DNA of 64,000 nucleotides from Tretioscincus oriximinensis. Taxonomy: Eukaryota > Chordata > Lepidosauria > Squamata > Gymnophthalmidae. Positions 11,001 through 26,000 of the stretch are shown here, one piece after another. Numbering within the stretch: position 1 is the first letter of the stretch; each line of letters opens with the position of its first letter. Location: contig JAJVDF010000464.1 of NCBI GenBank assembly GCA_022410635.1, positions 570,181 to 634,180 of the forward strand, in the 5' to 3' direction. Both the position numbers and the translations under genes were made by a program. The notes beneath the pieces were generated by a model. That model was given only the letters and a program-made list of their open reading frames with translations, was not told the DNA's origin and ran no database searches.

Positions 11001-14000
11001 GCAGGGAGTCATGAACAGGGGCATATTTTGCTTTCTTCTGTTCAGACTGCCCAGGTGCATCTGGTGGGCCTCTGTGTGACACAGAATGCTGGACTTGATG
11101 GGCTCTGGCCTGATCCAGTATGGCTCTTCTTATGTTCTTATGAGGCTCATTGTTATGCCTCATTGGCACAGTGTTACTATGCAAAGTGCTTAAAGGCTTC
11201 AGTATTTCAACAGAGATACCAGAATTCAATACCTAAGCATTGGCCGTAGAGAGGGGTGAGCATTAACTCAGCTGTCGAAAGCAAATGCAAGTAGATAAAT
11301 GGGTACCACTAAATGGGTTCCCAAAAGGTAGTGGGCAAGATAGAATAGATGTAAGTCTTCGTGCGAAAATAATCTTGTATCGGGTGAGAAGGGCAGGGTA
11401 CAAAAACAAAATTATTATTATTATTATTCCTCTTCTTCTTCCTCTTCATCTTCTTCTTCCATAGTCTTGCAAGAGAACTGCAGTATCCTAAAGAGGAGCG
11501 CAACATTCCATTTTAACTTTTTATATATAAGGATGCTCGGATTTGTCTCCTTGTACAATTTTTGCACTGAGGAGCATTTGGCTTATACAAAGCTGTACTC
11601 ACCACAGCTGGAAGCTGGCTGCCTGAGTTGAGTCACAGAAGTCGATGCCCATGACTACATTGACCGTTTCACCGGCTGCCAAGGACTCTGCAAACACAGG
11701 AGAAAAGATTCCTAGCGAGTCATGAGTTGTACGGGTGGGGAGAAAAATTAATGCTGAATTTGAATTTGGGCATTGTACATAGCTTTGGGCTTTTTACTGA
11801 TGTATCGCAATACATTAGAATATCATGGAAAAGTTATATTTATGGAAAAGAAATATTTATTTCAATAATTAAATTCAAATAGCAAAATCCATATATTACA
11901 TAGATACATTGCATACAGAGAGATCTGTTTCAACCATTTATTTATTTGATTAGAGTGTAACACAATCAGTCTACATATAGAACTTTCTCACAATATTCTA
12001 ATTTTCTGAGAAACTAACTTTTGGGTTTTCATTGCCCGTAAGCCACAATCATCAACATTAAATGCTAGAAATAAATCACTGTCTGGATATTTGCGGCACC
12101 ACTAGCCTGATTAGTNTAAAAAGATATCCTGGTTAGGGGTTCTTCATATGGTTATATGTGGATCCATATATGTGTTTCATTGTTTTAATTGAATTACTGA
12201 AATAAATTCACTTTCCCATGATATTCTAATTTATAGAGATGAGCTAGTACATTTTTCACTCAATGTCTTCTCCAGCTTACACATTGTATCAGTAAGCCAT
12301 CTATCAACTCTCCACTGTCCCAAACTAAAATAATACAGATGAAGTCTACAACAAAATGCTGGAGTATAGTTAGAATTTCCAGGCTATACCAACTCTGCTA
12401 CAACTCCTCCCCTCATCTCCAATAGTCAATTATTAGTCCTGGCTGGAAAGTTCCTGCATGTTAAAGGTTTTACTTTATCTTTACAAAGTTTATANCTTGC
12501 TTGAAAAAAAGCCATTTGGTACACACAGGCTACAAGCTCAAAACGACGCAGGGGTTACTATAAATACCCAGGGGAACCACTGTTGTGTTGCAATGATACT
12601 TGTTTACTATCTTGCCCAACCCTAAGATAGCCGTGGGAAGTCTGGGGCACAAGGCAGCTTACAAAACCTTCTGTTCTTCTCTTCACAACAGACTCTTGTG
12701 AAACAGGTGGGGCTGAGAGATCTCCGAAGAACTGTGATTAATCCAAGGTCCCCCAGCTGGCTTNACGTAAGAGTGTGGAATCCAACTGCGAACTACTCTA
12801 ACCACAAGAACAGATTGGCTCTCCAATTGGGCCATGCCATGCTCAGCATGACCACCAGGGCTTTAAATGGCCCAGGGAAGAGCAGTTAGTTCCTAAATCC
12901 CCCCTTGCACTTGCTTACACATGCCCTACCGATTTCCTTGAACTCCTGGATACGCATGCCTGACAGCAGCTTGGGCTCATTAACACGGATGTTCTTCACC
13001 TCCGCAGCCGTGTTGTTAGAGAACTGGATCTGTACAGCTACCATGCGAGTGTCAGAGGTAAAAGGCTGGCGGCTGAAATGATACTCAACGGAAAGTCCTT
13101 CTCCGGTCATTCGATGCAGCAGCTCGTATGTCTTAACTGTCCCAAATGCAGGATTGATCAACTGCAGATAGAAGCAAATGGGAGGGGCAAAAAGGCATAA
13201 ACGGTACTGTTTATGTAAGCATTTCCCCAGCGTTTTGCTACACTGTTATCTATGTTCTATTTTAATGGTACTTTAGTGTTCTTGATAATTAATTCATAAA
13301 CTGCTTATAAATTCCTCTTGTAATGCACAGCTCTGCTCTTATCCCGTTATTCAGAAGTGCTCTTTTCCTTTTGCCGTGTGGGTACTTCTCCAATGAAGCA
13401 ATTTGCAGAAAACTATCGTTTCTGAAAACGGGACTGAGTTCAGTTCTAAAGCAAATGACTTGTATTAGTGGAAATATATTCTAGCATGCATTAGCCTTAT
13501 CTTTAACAACAGCAACAGCAACAAAGCGAGGTTTGGAATAGCCAGATCTGAACCTAATTAAAATCCTTGAAACCAAAGGTTGATCTCAGATCANTTGCTA
13601 TTTCCTAGCAAAACTTATATCCTTCACTAGTTGGTTTATAGTTAGTGATCAGTATTCTTCGCCATATCACAAAACTTTACGTTCCTTCAGCTGTTAAAAT
13701 GAGTTGGGAGGAGGGGGAAGAAGAGGAAGAAGAAGAGGAAGAAGAGGAAGATTTCCTTAAGATCAGGCATAGTACCAATAGATTGGAAGGTAGCTAATGT
13801 AACACCAATCTTCAAAAAAGGATCCCGGGGTGATCCCGGAAATTATAGACCAATCAGTTTAACATCAATTCCAGGTAAAGTGTTGGAAACCTTAATTAAG
13901 GACAAAATTACTAAACACATGGAGAAGCATGCATTGCTGAATGAAACTCAGCATGGCTTTAGCAAAGGTAAATCATGCCTTACCAACTTGCTAGAATTCT

Positions 14001-17000
14001 TTGAGAATGTAAACAAACATGTAGATAAAGGGGATCCAGTTGATATTGTGTATCTAGATTTTCAGAAGGCGTTTGATAAAGTCCCTCATCAAGGGCTTCT
14101 AAAAAAACTCCATACTCATGGTATAAGAGGACAGACTTTGTCCTGGATTGGAAACTGGCTAAAAGATAGAAAACAGAGGGTAGTATTAAATGGACAGTTC
14201 TCTGAGTGGAAAGAGGTAAGAAGTGGGGTACCCCAGGGATCTGTACTGGGACCCTTGCTTTTCAATATATTTATAAATGATCTGGATGCAGAGGTAAATA
14301 GTGAAGTAGCCAAGTTTGCTGACGACACTAAACTGTTCAGGGTAGTGAAAACTGAAAATGATTGTAAGGCACTCCAGAGTGATTTATTGAAATTGGGTGA
14401 GTGGGCATCAAAGTGGCAAATGCACTTCAACTTAAGCAAGTGCAAGGTCATGCATATTGGGGCAAAGAACCCAAAATACTCCTACCACCTGATGGGAACC
14501 AAACTTTCTGTGACCGAGCAAGAAAAGGATCTTGGGGTGTTAGTGGACAATTCAATGAAAATGTCAACCCAGTGTGCAGCAGCTGCAAAAAAGGCAAATT
14601 CCATGTTGGGGATAATTAGGAAAGGAATCGAAAATAAGTCAGCAAATGTTGTTTTGCCTCTTTATAAATCTGTGGTGAGGCCACATTTGGAATACTGTGT
14701 CCAATTCTGGTCACCACATCTCAAGAGGGATATTTTGGAACTGGAGAAGGTGCAGAAAAGGGCAACAAAAATGATCAAGGGTCTGGAGCACCTCCCTTAC
14801 GAAGCAAGGCTGCAACGTCTGGGCCTCTTCAGCCTTGAAAGGAGACGTTTGAGGGGTGATCTGATTGAAGTGTACAAAATCATGCATGGGATCGACAGGG
14901 TGAATAGAGAAAAAATGTTTTCTCTATCACACAACACAAGGACCAGAGGGCACTCCTTAAAACTGTTGGGTAGAAAAGTGAGAACAGACAAAGGGAAGTA
15001 TTTTTTCACCCAGAGGGTCATCGGCCTGTGGAATTTACTTCCTGAAGAGGTAGTGGTAGCTAACAGCTTGGATAGTTTCAAGACAGGACTAGACAGGTTT
15101 ATGGACACTAAGGGTATAAATGGATACTAAGATAGTTGTCTGGATGTAGCCTCCGGGATGGAGCAACAGGCAGGACNTTTGAAATACCATTTGCAGGGAG
15201 TCACGAACAGGAGCAGCATATTTTGCTTTCCTCTGTTCGGACTGCCCAGGTGCATCTGGTGGGCCTTTGTGTGACACAGAATGCTGGACTCGATGGGCTG
15301 TGGCCTGATCCAGTATGGCTCTTCTTATGTTCTTATGTTCTTATGACTTAGAGTTGGCTTTCCTCAACCCTAAGGGAATCAAAGTGGCTTCTGAAGTAGA
15401 TGGGGTTGAGTGAGCTCCAAAAAACTGTGATGGCCTCATGGAGGAGTGCAGAACTGAACTGGGAGGCCACCAGATAAGAGACAAGTAATGCACTGAGCAG
15501 GGAGTTGGAGCCTATGACCCTGGAGATCACTTCCAACTCTATGAATCTATGATTCTGGCCCTCTAACCACAACACCACTTAGGCCACTTTGAATGTTTTA
15601 AGGAAAAGATGATCATATAGGCAAATAGGTAAGAAGGACAAATGACATACTGCAGTTGCTAAAGATGTTTCAGTCAGGGTGAGTCCTTCGAGGTCAGTCA
15701 CAAGGCTGGAGGAGACTACAGGGCTGGTGGCAACTGGCTGTGGAGGCGGAGACGTGACTGCCAAGCAAAGAAAGTAGGAAATGAGGAGCTTGTATCTTCA
15801 AAACTCATAAATGTTCTTTTGTTTTATCAAAATTGCCTCTGTGATGGCTGGGGAGGTAAACAATTCACATGGTGCTGGGCATACAATTTATAAAATTGTT
15901 CCACATATGAAAAATACAATTCTCATGCTCATATTCCTTTTAAGTGTGCTTTAAAAATTCGGTACCATACTGAAAAACCAAGAGTTTAATTTTCTTGCAG
16001 TTCTGTGCTGTTCTACTTGGTGCTGCAATAAAAAGACTAAGGCTGCATCCACACATCACTTTTATACTACTACCGTAGTGGAATATTCCGCAATAAAGCA
16101 TTGTGTGGACTGGGTTTTTTTCCAGAATATCCATGTTTTATTAGAATGCTTTAGTGGAATAAGTAAGTGATGTGTGGATGCAGTCTAAATTTTTTAAGGC
16201 AGCCTTCTGATTCAATGTTCAAAATTTAATAAACTTCTGCATAGTCTTCTCATAGACTGAAAGGAAAGAACTTTGAAGTAAAACAGCTGCTTCTACTATG
16301 AAAATGTATTGTGCAATCACAGAGCATGAAGGCAAAATCATTCCAGGCCAGAAGGAACCCTTCAGCACCATGGACAGCTCCCACATAACTATTACGTGGA
16401 TCTAACCAGATGATCCCTTTTTGTGGAGGAACCCAGTTTGGGGGTGTCTACCCTGCCCTCCCAGGGAGTGAGATTTTCCCATTTTTTGCTGAAAATCACT
16501 TTAAAAAAATCACTGCACCACCACTAGGGGGCTCTGGCAACCAGGGCCAGCTTCTGAAGGATCCCTCCCCTCAATAAAAAAATTAAAAATGCAAATTTCT
16601 CATGCACTTAAATAAATTCTCATGCACTTCAAAAATAAATTTGATTTTTTTTAAAAAAAACAAATTCACTGCACTACCATTAGAGTGCACTGGCAACCAG
16701 GGCCATCTCCTGCAGGCATCCTCCCCTCAGTAAAAAAAATAAACAAATGCAAATTTCTCACACTTTCAAAATTCTCATACACTTAAAAAAATTCTCACAT
16801 GCTTCGNAGATTTATCAGGTGGGGATTTCGGAGGGGTATGCATGTTGGTGGGTGATTTGCATACTCATGAATATGCAAATTAGAATGAATATTAATTACC
16901 CCAGTTTGGGCCTCAGAAAATTTGGTCAGTCTATATTACATGTCCCTGAAATTAAGTCCTACCTTGAAAATAAGCCGTAGGATGATTTTTCAGGACACTC

Positions 17001-20000
17001 AAAATATGAGCCCTATTTCCAAAATAAGCCCTAGTTACTGTTCATAAAAAAAAATCAATTGATTTTTTTGTTCAAGAATAAATTTAGATTGTTGTTCATG
17101 GAAAAATAAAGCTTTACCAGACTACAAAAGAAAGAATTTTTTGTTGTCCATCTTTTCGTAAAGTCCAAGTTCCTTTCAGGCAGGTTCAAGAGGATCAAAC
17201 TTATAATCTGTCTGTGTGTGGGCAATTAATTATCTGTGACAAGATGCACTATTTAATGAATCCTGCATCGAGCAGGGGGTTGGACCCGATGACCCTGGAG
17301 GTCTCTTCCAACTCTATGATTCTATGATTCTATGATTGGGGTGAGAAATAAGATTCACCCCTTTAAAAAAAAACCACTGGAGCACCTCAAGACTTCAGCC
17401 AACAGTGAGTCATTTAGCAATTAAATGCAATCTTTAATTTAGCANTCTTTGGGCACAGCAAACTAAGGTTTGCCTAGAATGTTGAGGGCCTCTAATTTTA
17501 TGTAACACACAAATAAAATCCCAACCAATTCTATAGTTGTGTTAGTGATTTTCCCATCTCTATCTCCTGAAAAACAAACTCAATGCATTCATACATAAGC
17601 CTACTTTCCAGCTTTATCTTTAGAATGTATAGCAGGATAAAGTCTTCAGAGAATTAAGATTAGGAACATTGCAAAGTTTTAAAAGACCTGATTTGGTTTA
17701 TCAGTTAACTATGAGTATGGATAAAGGTGATTGGTTGATCTCCAATTCTCTCCAAAATGAGCCAATGGGAAACTATTTTTCACATCTTTACCAAGAAAAC
17801 AGCCCACAGAGTTGACCAGGAGTTGTTCATAAATTGNCGGTTCCTAGTACAGGTCTTGAAAAATTCTCAAAAACAGGGTGCACTGCTGTTCCTGGGCGTA
17901 CGGAGAACGCAGGTATAGATGTCTGCCTGCCTACCTGTCTATCCATTGGTCACTCAATTGACCTACCTGCCTACCTACATTCTTTGTAAAACTATTAACC
18001 TCTTTTGGACTATTAAGGGAATGGACATGTTGGCTATTACTAAAGATAGTGAGAGTGCAAATAGTCTGGAGACTGCCAATTTGGCAAAAGACCTTTCTAG
18101 TAGCCCATGATGGCCTGGATTTGCAAAATCCAAACTTGGAAAAATATGCAATCCAAACCAGCATTTTAAAAATTGAATAAATATGTATATGTTTACATTG
18201 ACAACGAATGGAACTCCTAATACCCACCAGTCAAGCCTCAAAAAATCTCTACATCTTTTCTCTGGCAAATTGCCATTTCTTGCTGTACAGACAAGGGTTT
18301 ATTCAACCAACCCGGGATCCGCCTCATCAGGAAGTGGGGAGAGCGACATGAAAAAGCTAAACAGAAGGTTGTAGCTACAGAAATGGGGAAGAAAAGCTGG
18401 GATAATGTCTTGAATGGGTAACACTCACAGTCATCCAAGTCAAGCAAGGATATCTCTTTTGCCCCCTTCTTAGGTGCTTTTGAAGGTTTACTGCTGGAAG
18501 GCTGGAAGAAAAGGAAAAGAAAAACTAAGAAGAAGTCTGTAACACCAACACCGAAAGCCCTCACTTGCCACTAAATTGGACAAGCAAAAGAAGTTTCTTC
18601 ATGTTCCATGTTACCAAAATTGCACTGGAAACCCATGAGACTGATTCATCAACACCCTATGAGGAATGCCCAGATTCATGAATGCACACATGAAAAAAAA
18701 TCCCAAATGGTAGATTCTCCAAGGTCCTTTCCGTATCAAGCTTTATTTTGGCTATACCTTGGAACAGGAATCTGCCATCCAAATGGNGCCTGCCATAGCC
18801 TACAGTAACATGTGCCTTGGCAGATCCCTATTCCAAGATACACCCCAAAATAAAGCTTAGTGCAGAAAGAGCCTAAGATCACTTCTTACAGCAAATCGAT
18901 ATCAACCAGGCCGGTTCAATGTTGCCCCTGGAAACCTGGCTAATTGGTGGGGCATTGTGCAGGGGAAACCAGGAAGAAAAAATCAAATTGAGAGGAAGAA
19001 GAATCTAGTTTTTTTATACCCCTTTCTTGTCACCTGAAAGGACTCAGAGTGCCTTACAAGGTTTTTTTTGCCCGAAGGCAAAATCTATCTTTCCCATCAC
19101 CTTGTGGTGGTACCCATTTATCTACTTACAAATTTCTTTGCTTTCAAACAGCTGGATTGGCTGGAGATAAGGCCAGTATATGGCACTCACCCCTCTCCAT
19201 GGCCAACACTTACTTTGAATTCCGCTACCTCTGTTGAAATACCGAAGCTCTTAACTGTTGCCCCACGGTGATTTGAAACATAGCTTATTGGCTGGTAGAG
19301 TGAAAAGGAGCATGCCACATATGCCACATTGCAAATTTCTCTTGCATCCTACTGATGCACTCAATCCATTCAGAACCTGCCAAAGCCTACACTAGCATAC
19401 AAATGGCAGACCCCTATTCCAAGACATATCCCAAAGGTCTAAGGTATGGCAGCAAACCCCGATTCTGGGATAATAAGCCCAGCGCAGGAAGAAGAAGAAG
19501 AAGAAGGAGAAGGAGAAGAAGGAGAAGAAGAAGAAGAAGAACTGGGTTCTTATACCCCGCTTTTCTCACCTTTCAAAGGGACTCAAAGCGGCTTACAAGG
19601 GTATTTTGCCCGAAGGCTCACATTCTATCTTCCCCACTAGGCTATGGTGGTTCCCATGTATCTACTTGCAGTCAGTTGCAATTTCATGCAGTTCTTGCTT
19701 TCGAATAGCTGGGTTGGCTAGAGCCAGAGGCTAGTGGAAGGTGCTCACCCCTCCTCACGTTCCACACAGGGCTTCGAAACCCCGTCTCCCAGCTGAGAGG
19801 CGAATTCCTAAGCGACTGAGCTATCCATGCTTAGGAATCAGACTTCTTGGCTCCTAGTTTTCCCTTTTCCTGATACTCACTGTTTTCTTCTTCACCTCTT
19901 TNTCCGATAGGGATTCCTCTGCTTCGGAGCCGGATTCAGACTCGGACGAGCTGCTCCCAGACAGACTTCCTTCCTCAGACGAGGACTCTGAACCCGTTTT

Positions 20001-23000
20001 CCCCTCGCGTGGAGACGGCTTTCGCTTGCATCTTCCCCCCTCTTCACTGATGTTGTAAGACAGACAGATTAAAAACAGGAAGAGCAAAGATTGCAAAGTT
20101 TATTTTGTGTCTTTTTTCATTGATTCTTGGGGAGAATTCTGTTTACTTGNGGTTTGCAAATGAGTTCTTATGTAAACTTGCACCAGATTTCCCATTCTAG
20201 GCTCCATTCAAGAGAATCCAGGCAGACATTTTCTCTGTGCTGCCGCATTTATTGATAACAGAAGACAAGGCCCAAGAAGTAATCAAGGCATATACAAATC
20301 TCCAGCTCTACTCCCTTTAAAACAACTCAAAATCTGGGAGAAAAGTCTAGATAATTTCATTTTTTGCAAAAAGAAACCTAGACTAGCAAAATCTATTTAT
20401 CACAAACCTCTGCAATTGGGAGTTTGGGGCTACCCCTCTCTGGAACTTTACTATCATGTGAGTCAATTGCACCGCTTTATAACTCTTTGTTCCAATCATA
20501 GTCCACTCTGGGCCACACTGGAACTCTCCAATCTTCCTTCTTCTCTTCATACCCTTAATCAATTTCATCTTCTCTCTCCTCAGAAAAATCTTAGTATATG
20601 GAATCCCTAGCTGTCTTGTTCCCTCTCCATTTGGTGGAAATGGCAAGATAAACTAGTCCCTTTGCTCTCTCTAATCTCCCCACTTTGTATCTTGCCCCTG
20701 GAACCCAGTTGGATCCATAAATCTCTGTGGTCTCAACTGGCTGCGGCTAATTTTGCAATTATGTCAGACCTACCTAGTTACCCTCTATCTGAGACTGATA
20801 TCATAGATATTCTCAAGGATCCCAAACCCTCATGGTTGGAAATTTTAGCACTTAAGAAATTCTTTAAACAAATCTCACTNGGGGGGGCAGCCCCAGTCAT
20901 TAATGGCATTGGAAAGTAGGCTGGGGGGGGCTAGTAGAGGATCCTGGAACGGTACGTGCGCAGGTGAGTCGGCTCCAAACAGACGAGAAAGAGTACTGTT
21001 CGGGCGGTGTCTCCCATCAAAATATTGGGCTACGGCAGCTCTGATTTGGGACGAGAAGTCAAACGTTGGGTCCTCCGCTGCCACTTCCATGTTAGNCCCG
21101 ACCTCTTCGCTCCCTGCCATCCCTCGGAGCGTTGCACCCGGTGTAGGGAGGGGCCCAACCTCCCGGTCAGCACACTCAGAATCTTCTACCCGCACGGGAG
21201 AAGAGAGGCTAGCTGACAACTCACACACTCCAGACCTTACAGGCTGGAGGGGAACACCACGGGTGGGGACAGACCTGAGAGCTGTCACGAAATTCTCCGT
21301 CAGACGTCGAAACTGGCTGAGCTGATCCCTCGACGGGGGAGCAGCGAANAACTGCCGGAGCTGAGGGGGGGTCCTCANTGACGCCCGCGATATATTAGGT
21401 TTCTCCTTAGTAANATCAGAGTCCATGAACTAGGCTTGTAGGAAAGACTAGGGATAACTTCTGGCTGAGACAGCAACAGAAGGACTGGGGATTAGGGCCG
21501 CCTCAGGGGGTTTATTAATCTTCTGTAGGCGGAGCTTCTGTTGCTGTGACCAATAGGATCAAACCCACTGTGTAGGCATGACTTACCCCCCTAGATCCAG
21601 GGAAGAATAGGGAGCAACCCCCTTTTTGAAATCTTGTTAAAAACTGACTCGTTTAAAGATAAGGGAATGCTCTCAAAAATTTATCACATTCTTATAGATA
21701 GTAGCTCTTCAAATCTTTCGTCCCTGAAAAGCTTTTGGGAAACCGAATGTAATCTATCACTCTCTGATGAGGAATGGGATCATATACCACTCACTTTTTA
21801 CTCTTCCCACAAATCACAATCTGAAAGAGAATTCTCCCTAGAGGTTTTTCGCAGGTGGTATCTGACCCCGTGTATCTGACCCCAACTTAATTAAACCCAT
21901 TTGCTGGCATGGATGTAAAAGTTTTGGGTCATACATGCACATGTGGTGGACTGCCCTAAGGTTCAATCCTTTTGGTCCCTAATCGAGATCAATATTAATG
22001 TTATTATAAAGTCTCAAATACAACTTACCCCTGCTTTAGTCTTCTTATTTCTATTCAAAGACCCTCACCATAAACTCAAACACAGACCATTGTTGAAATC
22101 TCTTCTCACCTTGGCAAAACTTACTATTGCTCAGAACTGGAAGAATGCTGACCAAATGACCAAAACCACTTGGCTCCATAAAGTGTGGACTGCTGTCCTT
22201 AATGACTCAATCACCACTCAACAACAAAAGATGGAAGGTCATGGAAAAGACTCTGATACCCGATTCTTGGATAAATGGTCCCCCCTATTCTTAGCAGCTG
22301 CAAACGATAGTACATTACGTCCAAACAGTTCCTTTAAATCATCATTCTGTAATTATCAGTTGAGTAAATAGTTTTCGTATCTACCTGCTTTTCCATTGCA
22401 GACNTGAGTTACTGTTTTCGTTCAGTAAAGTTCCATGAATTAAAGGTCCTGATACATCGGGGATAGTTGTATATTGTAATATCACACACCTGTAACTCTG
22501 CTCAACTGAGAAGATGTACTAAGTTGCTGTACTTGTTTTCTGTTTGTTTTATTATTGTTCAATAAAGATTTTTTTTTTAAAAAAGACATATACGAATCTC
22601 CCATTTCCCACAATCTCCACTGATTCCCGTCTTCTCAGGTACTCAAAACAATCTTCCGTTTTCTGGACAATCTATCAACCCACCGTCATCCCTGCGTGAT
22701 CCCTCCCTCACGTGGTGCTATGCTGCGCTGCTATCCAATGGGTGCCCTCCCTTTGTCTCCTAGCAACCAATATTGCTTGGTCCAGTCCACCACTGCCAAT
22801 AAATAAATAATAAAAGTGGCTCCATAATATTCCCTTTCCCTTTTTTCCTCTTACCTCCCACCGCTCTCTAGTGATGTCTTCCTTGCATTATTTTTCCTTT
22901 TTTTCTTCTCCTTTTCTTCTGATTGGTCTCCACTGTCTTCCTCTTCCTCCTCCTCCTCATCTTCTTCCTCTTCATCTTCACTGCCAGAACCAGATCCACT

Positions 23001-26000
23001 CTCGCTGCCACTTTCACTTTCAGACCCACTCATGGTCTCCGGCTCTGGCAACAGGAGAAGAAAAGTGATTCAGGGAGATCCACGAAGCTCATTTGGTACT
23101 TGTGTGTGCACTGAAATCGTCATTTCTTTAAACAGGCTTATGCAGATGTTAATACTTGCAGTGTCAGAATCATCTAGCAACGTCATCATTTCCAAGCACA
23201 TTCAAATAAAATGACTTTTTATGCAAATCTGTGCTTGCTGGATTCCAATTAGCTGTAGCAGTGGGAATCTGGATTACGAAAGCTGGGAAGCATTTGAATC
23301 AAAATAACATATCCTACAAGACAGACCCAACAAATGCCCTTGGCAGCCATGTTCATGCTCTTGTGAATCTGGTCTGTGTGTGGACACACCGTTGCTTAAT
23401 CCGGAACAGACTACACTGGTTCAGATCCAATATTGTAATGATTAATGTGTGGTCTACCACTATTCTGGATTAGAGGACTCTTAGTACAGATCTAATCCAG
23501 ATTACCACCAATACAGACTATGTATTGAGCTTCTTAAAACAGATTACGAGGATCACAAATCCGTACTTGCAGTACTTGCAATTAATAATAAAAATTACCC
23601 CAAATAAACAAATTTATCAGAACTCTCGACAGTTTGTTAATCTCTAGCAACCCTTTTTTNAAAAAAAATGTTAGAAAAATAACAATGAGCTAAGGAAAGA
23701 ACCTACTGAATTCACATGAAGTCTGTTTGCTANTGCTGCACTACAGTTTCTCAAACATTTTTTTAAAGTTTCCACTGAAGAAAAACTGTACCAACATTAA
23801 CATTCTAGTACAGGCATCATCTTGTAGTATTTTGCTAAACAGCATCGCTACAGTTCTTATTAAGTTCCGAAGATAATTCAGCTATCGCTGGTCATGCACT
23901 AGTTAAGAAATCTGATGTGAATCAAAAGCATTTCTAGCAGCAATTATGTCGGAAAGAGCTTTTGTCCATTAGGGACATGATAGCTTCAAAATTTGCTCAT
24001 TCTGATTCCTTCACTATCATATGTCTATTTCAGAGAAATAGCCGGGTTAGTCTANTAGAAAGTCCAGCAAAGGGGCCAGTAGCCCTTTGAGACTAACAGG
24101 AGAAAAGTGGGTGGCAGAAGCTTTTGTAGACACGTCGACTTCTTCAGATGCTGGTTATCTGTCTGTACCTGAGCAAGAGTCCTGGAGAGGTTGATGGATT
24201 TCCACTCCATTCGGCTAATATCGATGCTTTCCATGGTAGCCAATTTCAGAGAAACAGCCGTGTTAGTCCAGTAGAAAGTCCAGCAGAGGGGCCACTAGCA
24301 CTTTGAGACTAACAGGAGAAATGTGGTGTATTAAACTTGTTCGTAGGCACGTCTGAAGAAGAATCTGAAGAAGTCCACATGTCTACGAAAGCTTCTGCCA
24401 CCCACTTTTCTATTGCTAGTCTTGAAGTGCTACTGGCCCCTTTGCTGGACTATCGTATGTCTGATACTTTGAGTACCTTCCAGCTTCATATTCTTTTATA
24501 TGTGGGATCATTTGCTGTTTTGCCATGGAAGAAGACCAGGGGTCGAAACACACCTGGCTTCCAGCAAGCTACATTTTACATCTCATGGACCCACAAGTTT
24601 TGGATTCTTCATATATGTATGGACAACTTTATACAAACTTTCTACATTTTTATAATAGAGTCTTTTCATTGTATTTTTGTTTGGTCCAGTTTTGATGTGT
24701 CTATATGTATAGATTGTATATTGTCATAGTATATTATATTTCCGTTTGTGTATATTTGGTTCTGTTGGGNTTTTTTTTTTTGCTTTTTGGAGATTTTTGG
24801 CTTTGATTTAGTTTTTTATCCAGGTTGGGATTTTGTTCTTTGGTTAGCCTCCAAATTGGACGCTGTGACTCCTTCACTATTATATAGTAGAGAAAACCTC
24901 TTTGCAATGCAGAAATTCCATCAGCCCCAACTGAAAAGGAACTAGAAATACACCAGGAGCAGATTCAAGGCTCCTGCCCCTTCCTGCCTTACCGCTATCT
25001 GCTGATTCCGTTGCACCAGATTCTCCTTCAGAATCAGAATAGAACGGTTTCTCTACTTTGTCCTTTCTCTTCTCACGGCTGGTGCACTTTGTCCATTCTG
25101 GGACCTGATCAGGACATGGACAGCAAGAGGAGGAGGAGGAAGAAGAGAAAGAGAAGTTAGTTTTTATATCTTGCTTTTCTCAACGTGGAGGGACTCATGT
25201 TCTCTTCACAACAGACACCTTGTGACGTAGGTGAGGCTGAGACAGTTCCAAAGAACTTTGAGTAGCCTAAGGTCTCACCAGCTGGCTGCACGTAGCAATG
25301 CAAAATCAAACTGGGAGACAATCAGATAAAGAACTCAACACTCTGTCCACAAGACCAGGCAGGTTCTTCTTTAGCTTACACTAGCATGCGAATGGCAGGC
25401 CTCTATTCCAAGATATATCCCAAATAAAGGCTAGAATAGAAGAGTAACTGAGTCATGGCTTGAACTGACCCCTACTTTCAAAACCTTTTTATCTGATTTA
25501 AAATCACCTCGGAAAAGAAAGCAAAACAACACATTTTAGAGCCAAGCTTGTTTTTATCATTTTGCCAAAGGTCGTCCTTGTCTGAGACGGATTCCTCAAA
25601 AGGTAAGTAGATTGGAAGTGCATGGAATTTGCCTGAAGTTAAGGGTGAAATGGCTATTTTTGGAATATAAATCCTCAGTTAGAGAAGCAACATTCCTTCA
25701 AGGATGTTTTCTCTAGTACAAGGAACAAAGTAAGGGAGGAAAAATATTTCCTAGGTTTTCTGAGCATCATGTTAGTTCAAAACATTTTCATCTCAATTTT
25801 CAGTCTGAAATATTCCCACACCCAGGATGCAACATTTTGGTGACCTCAAAAACCCAGAAAACATGGAGTAAAAGGAAAATGAGGTTAGTCAGGTAGAAAT
25901 GCACACCATTCAAGAAACAAAGGCAGCAAGTAGGGTTGCCATAGGCTGCAAATTTTACAGACAATCTACAATTTTAGGATGTCATTTGGGCCGAAAAGAC

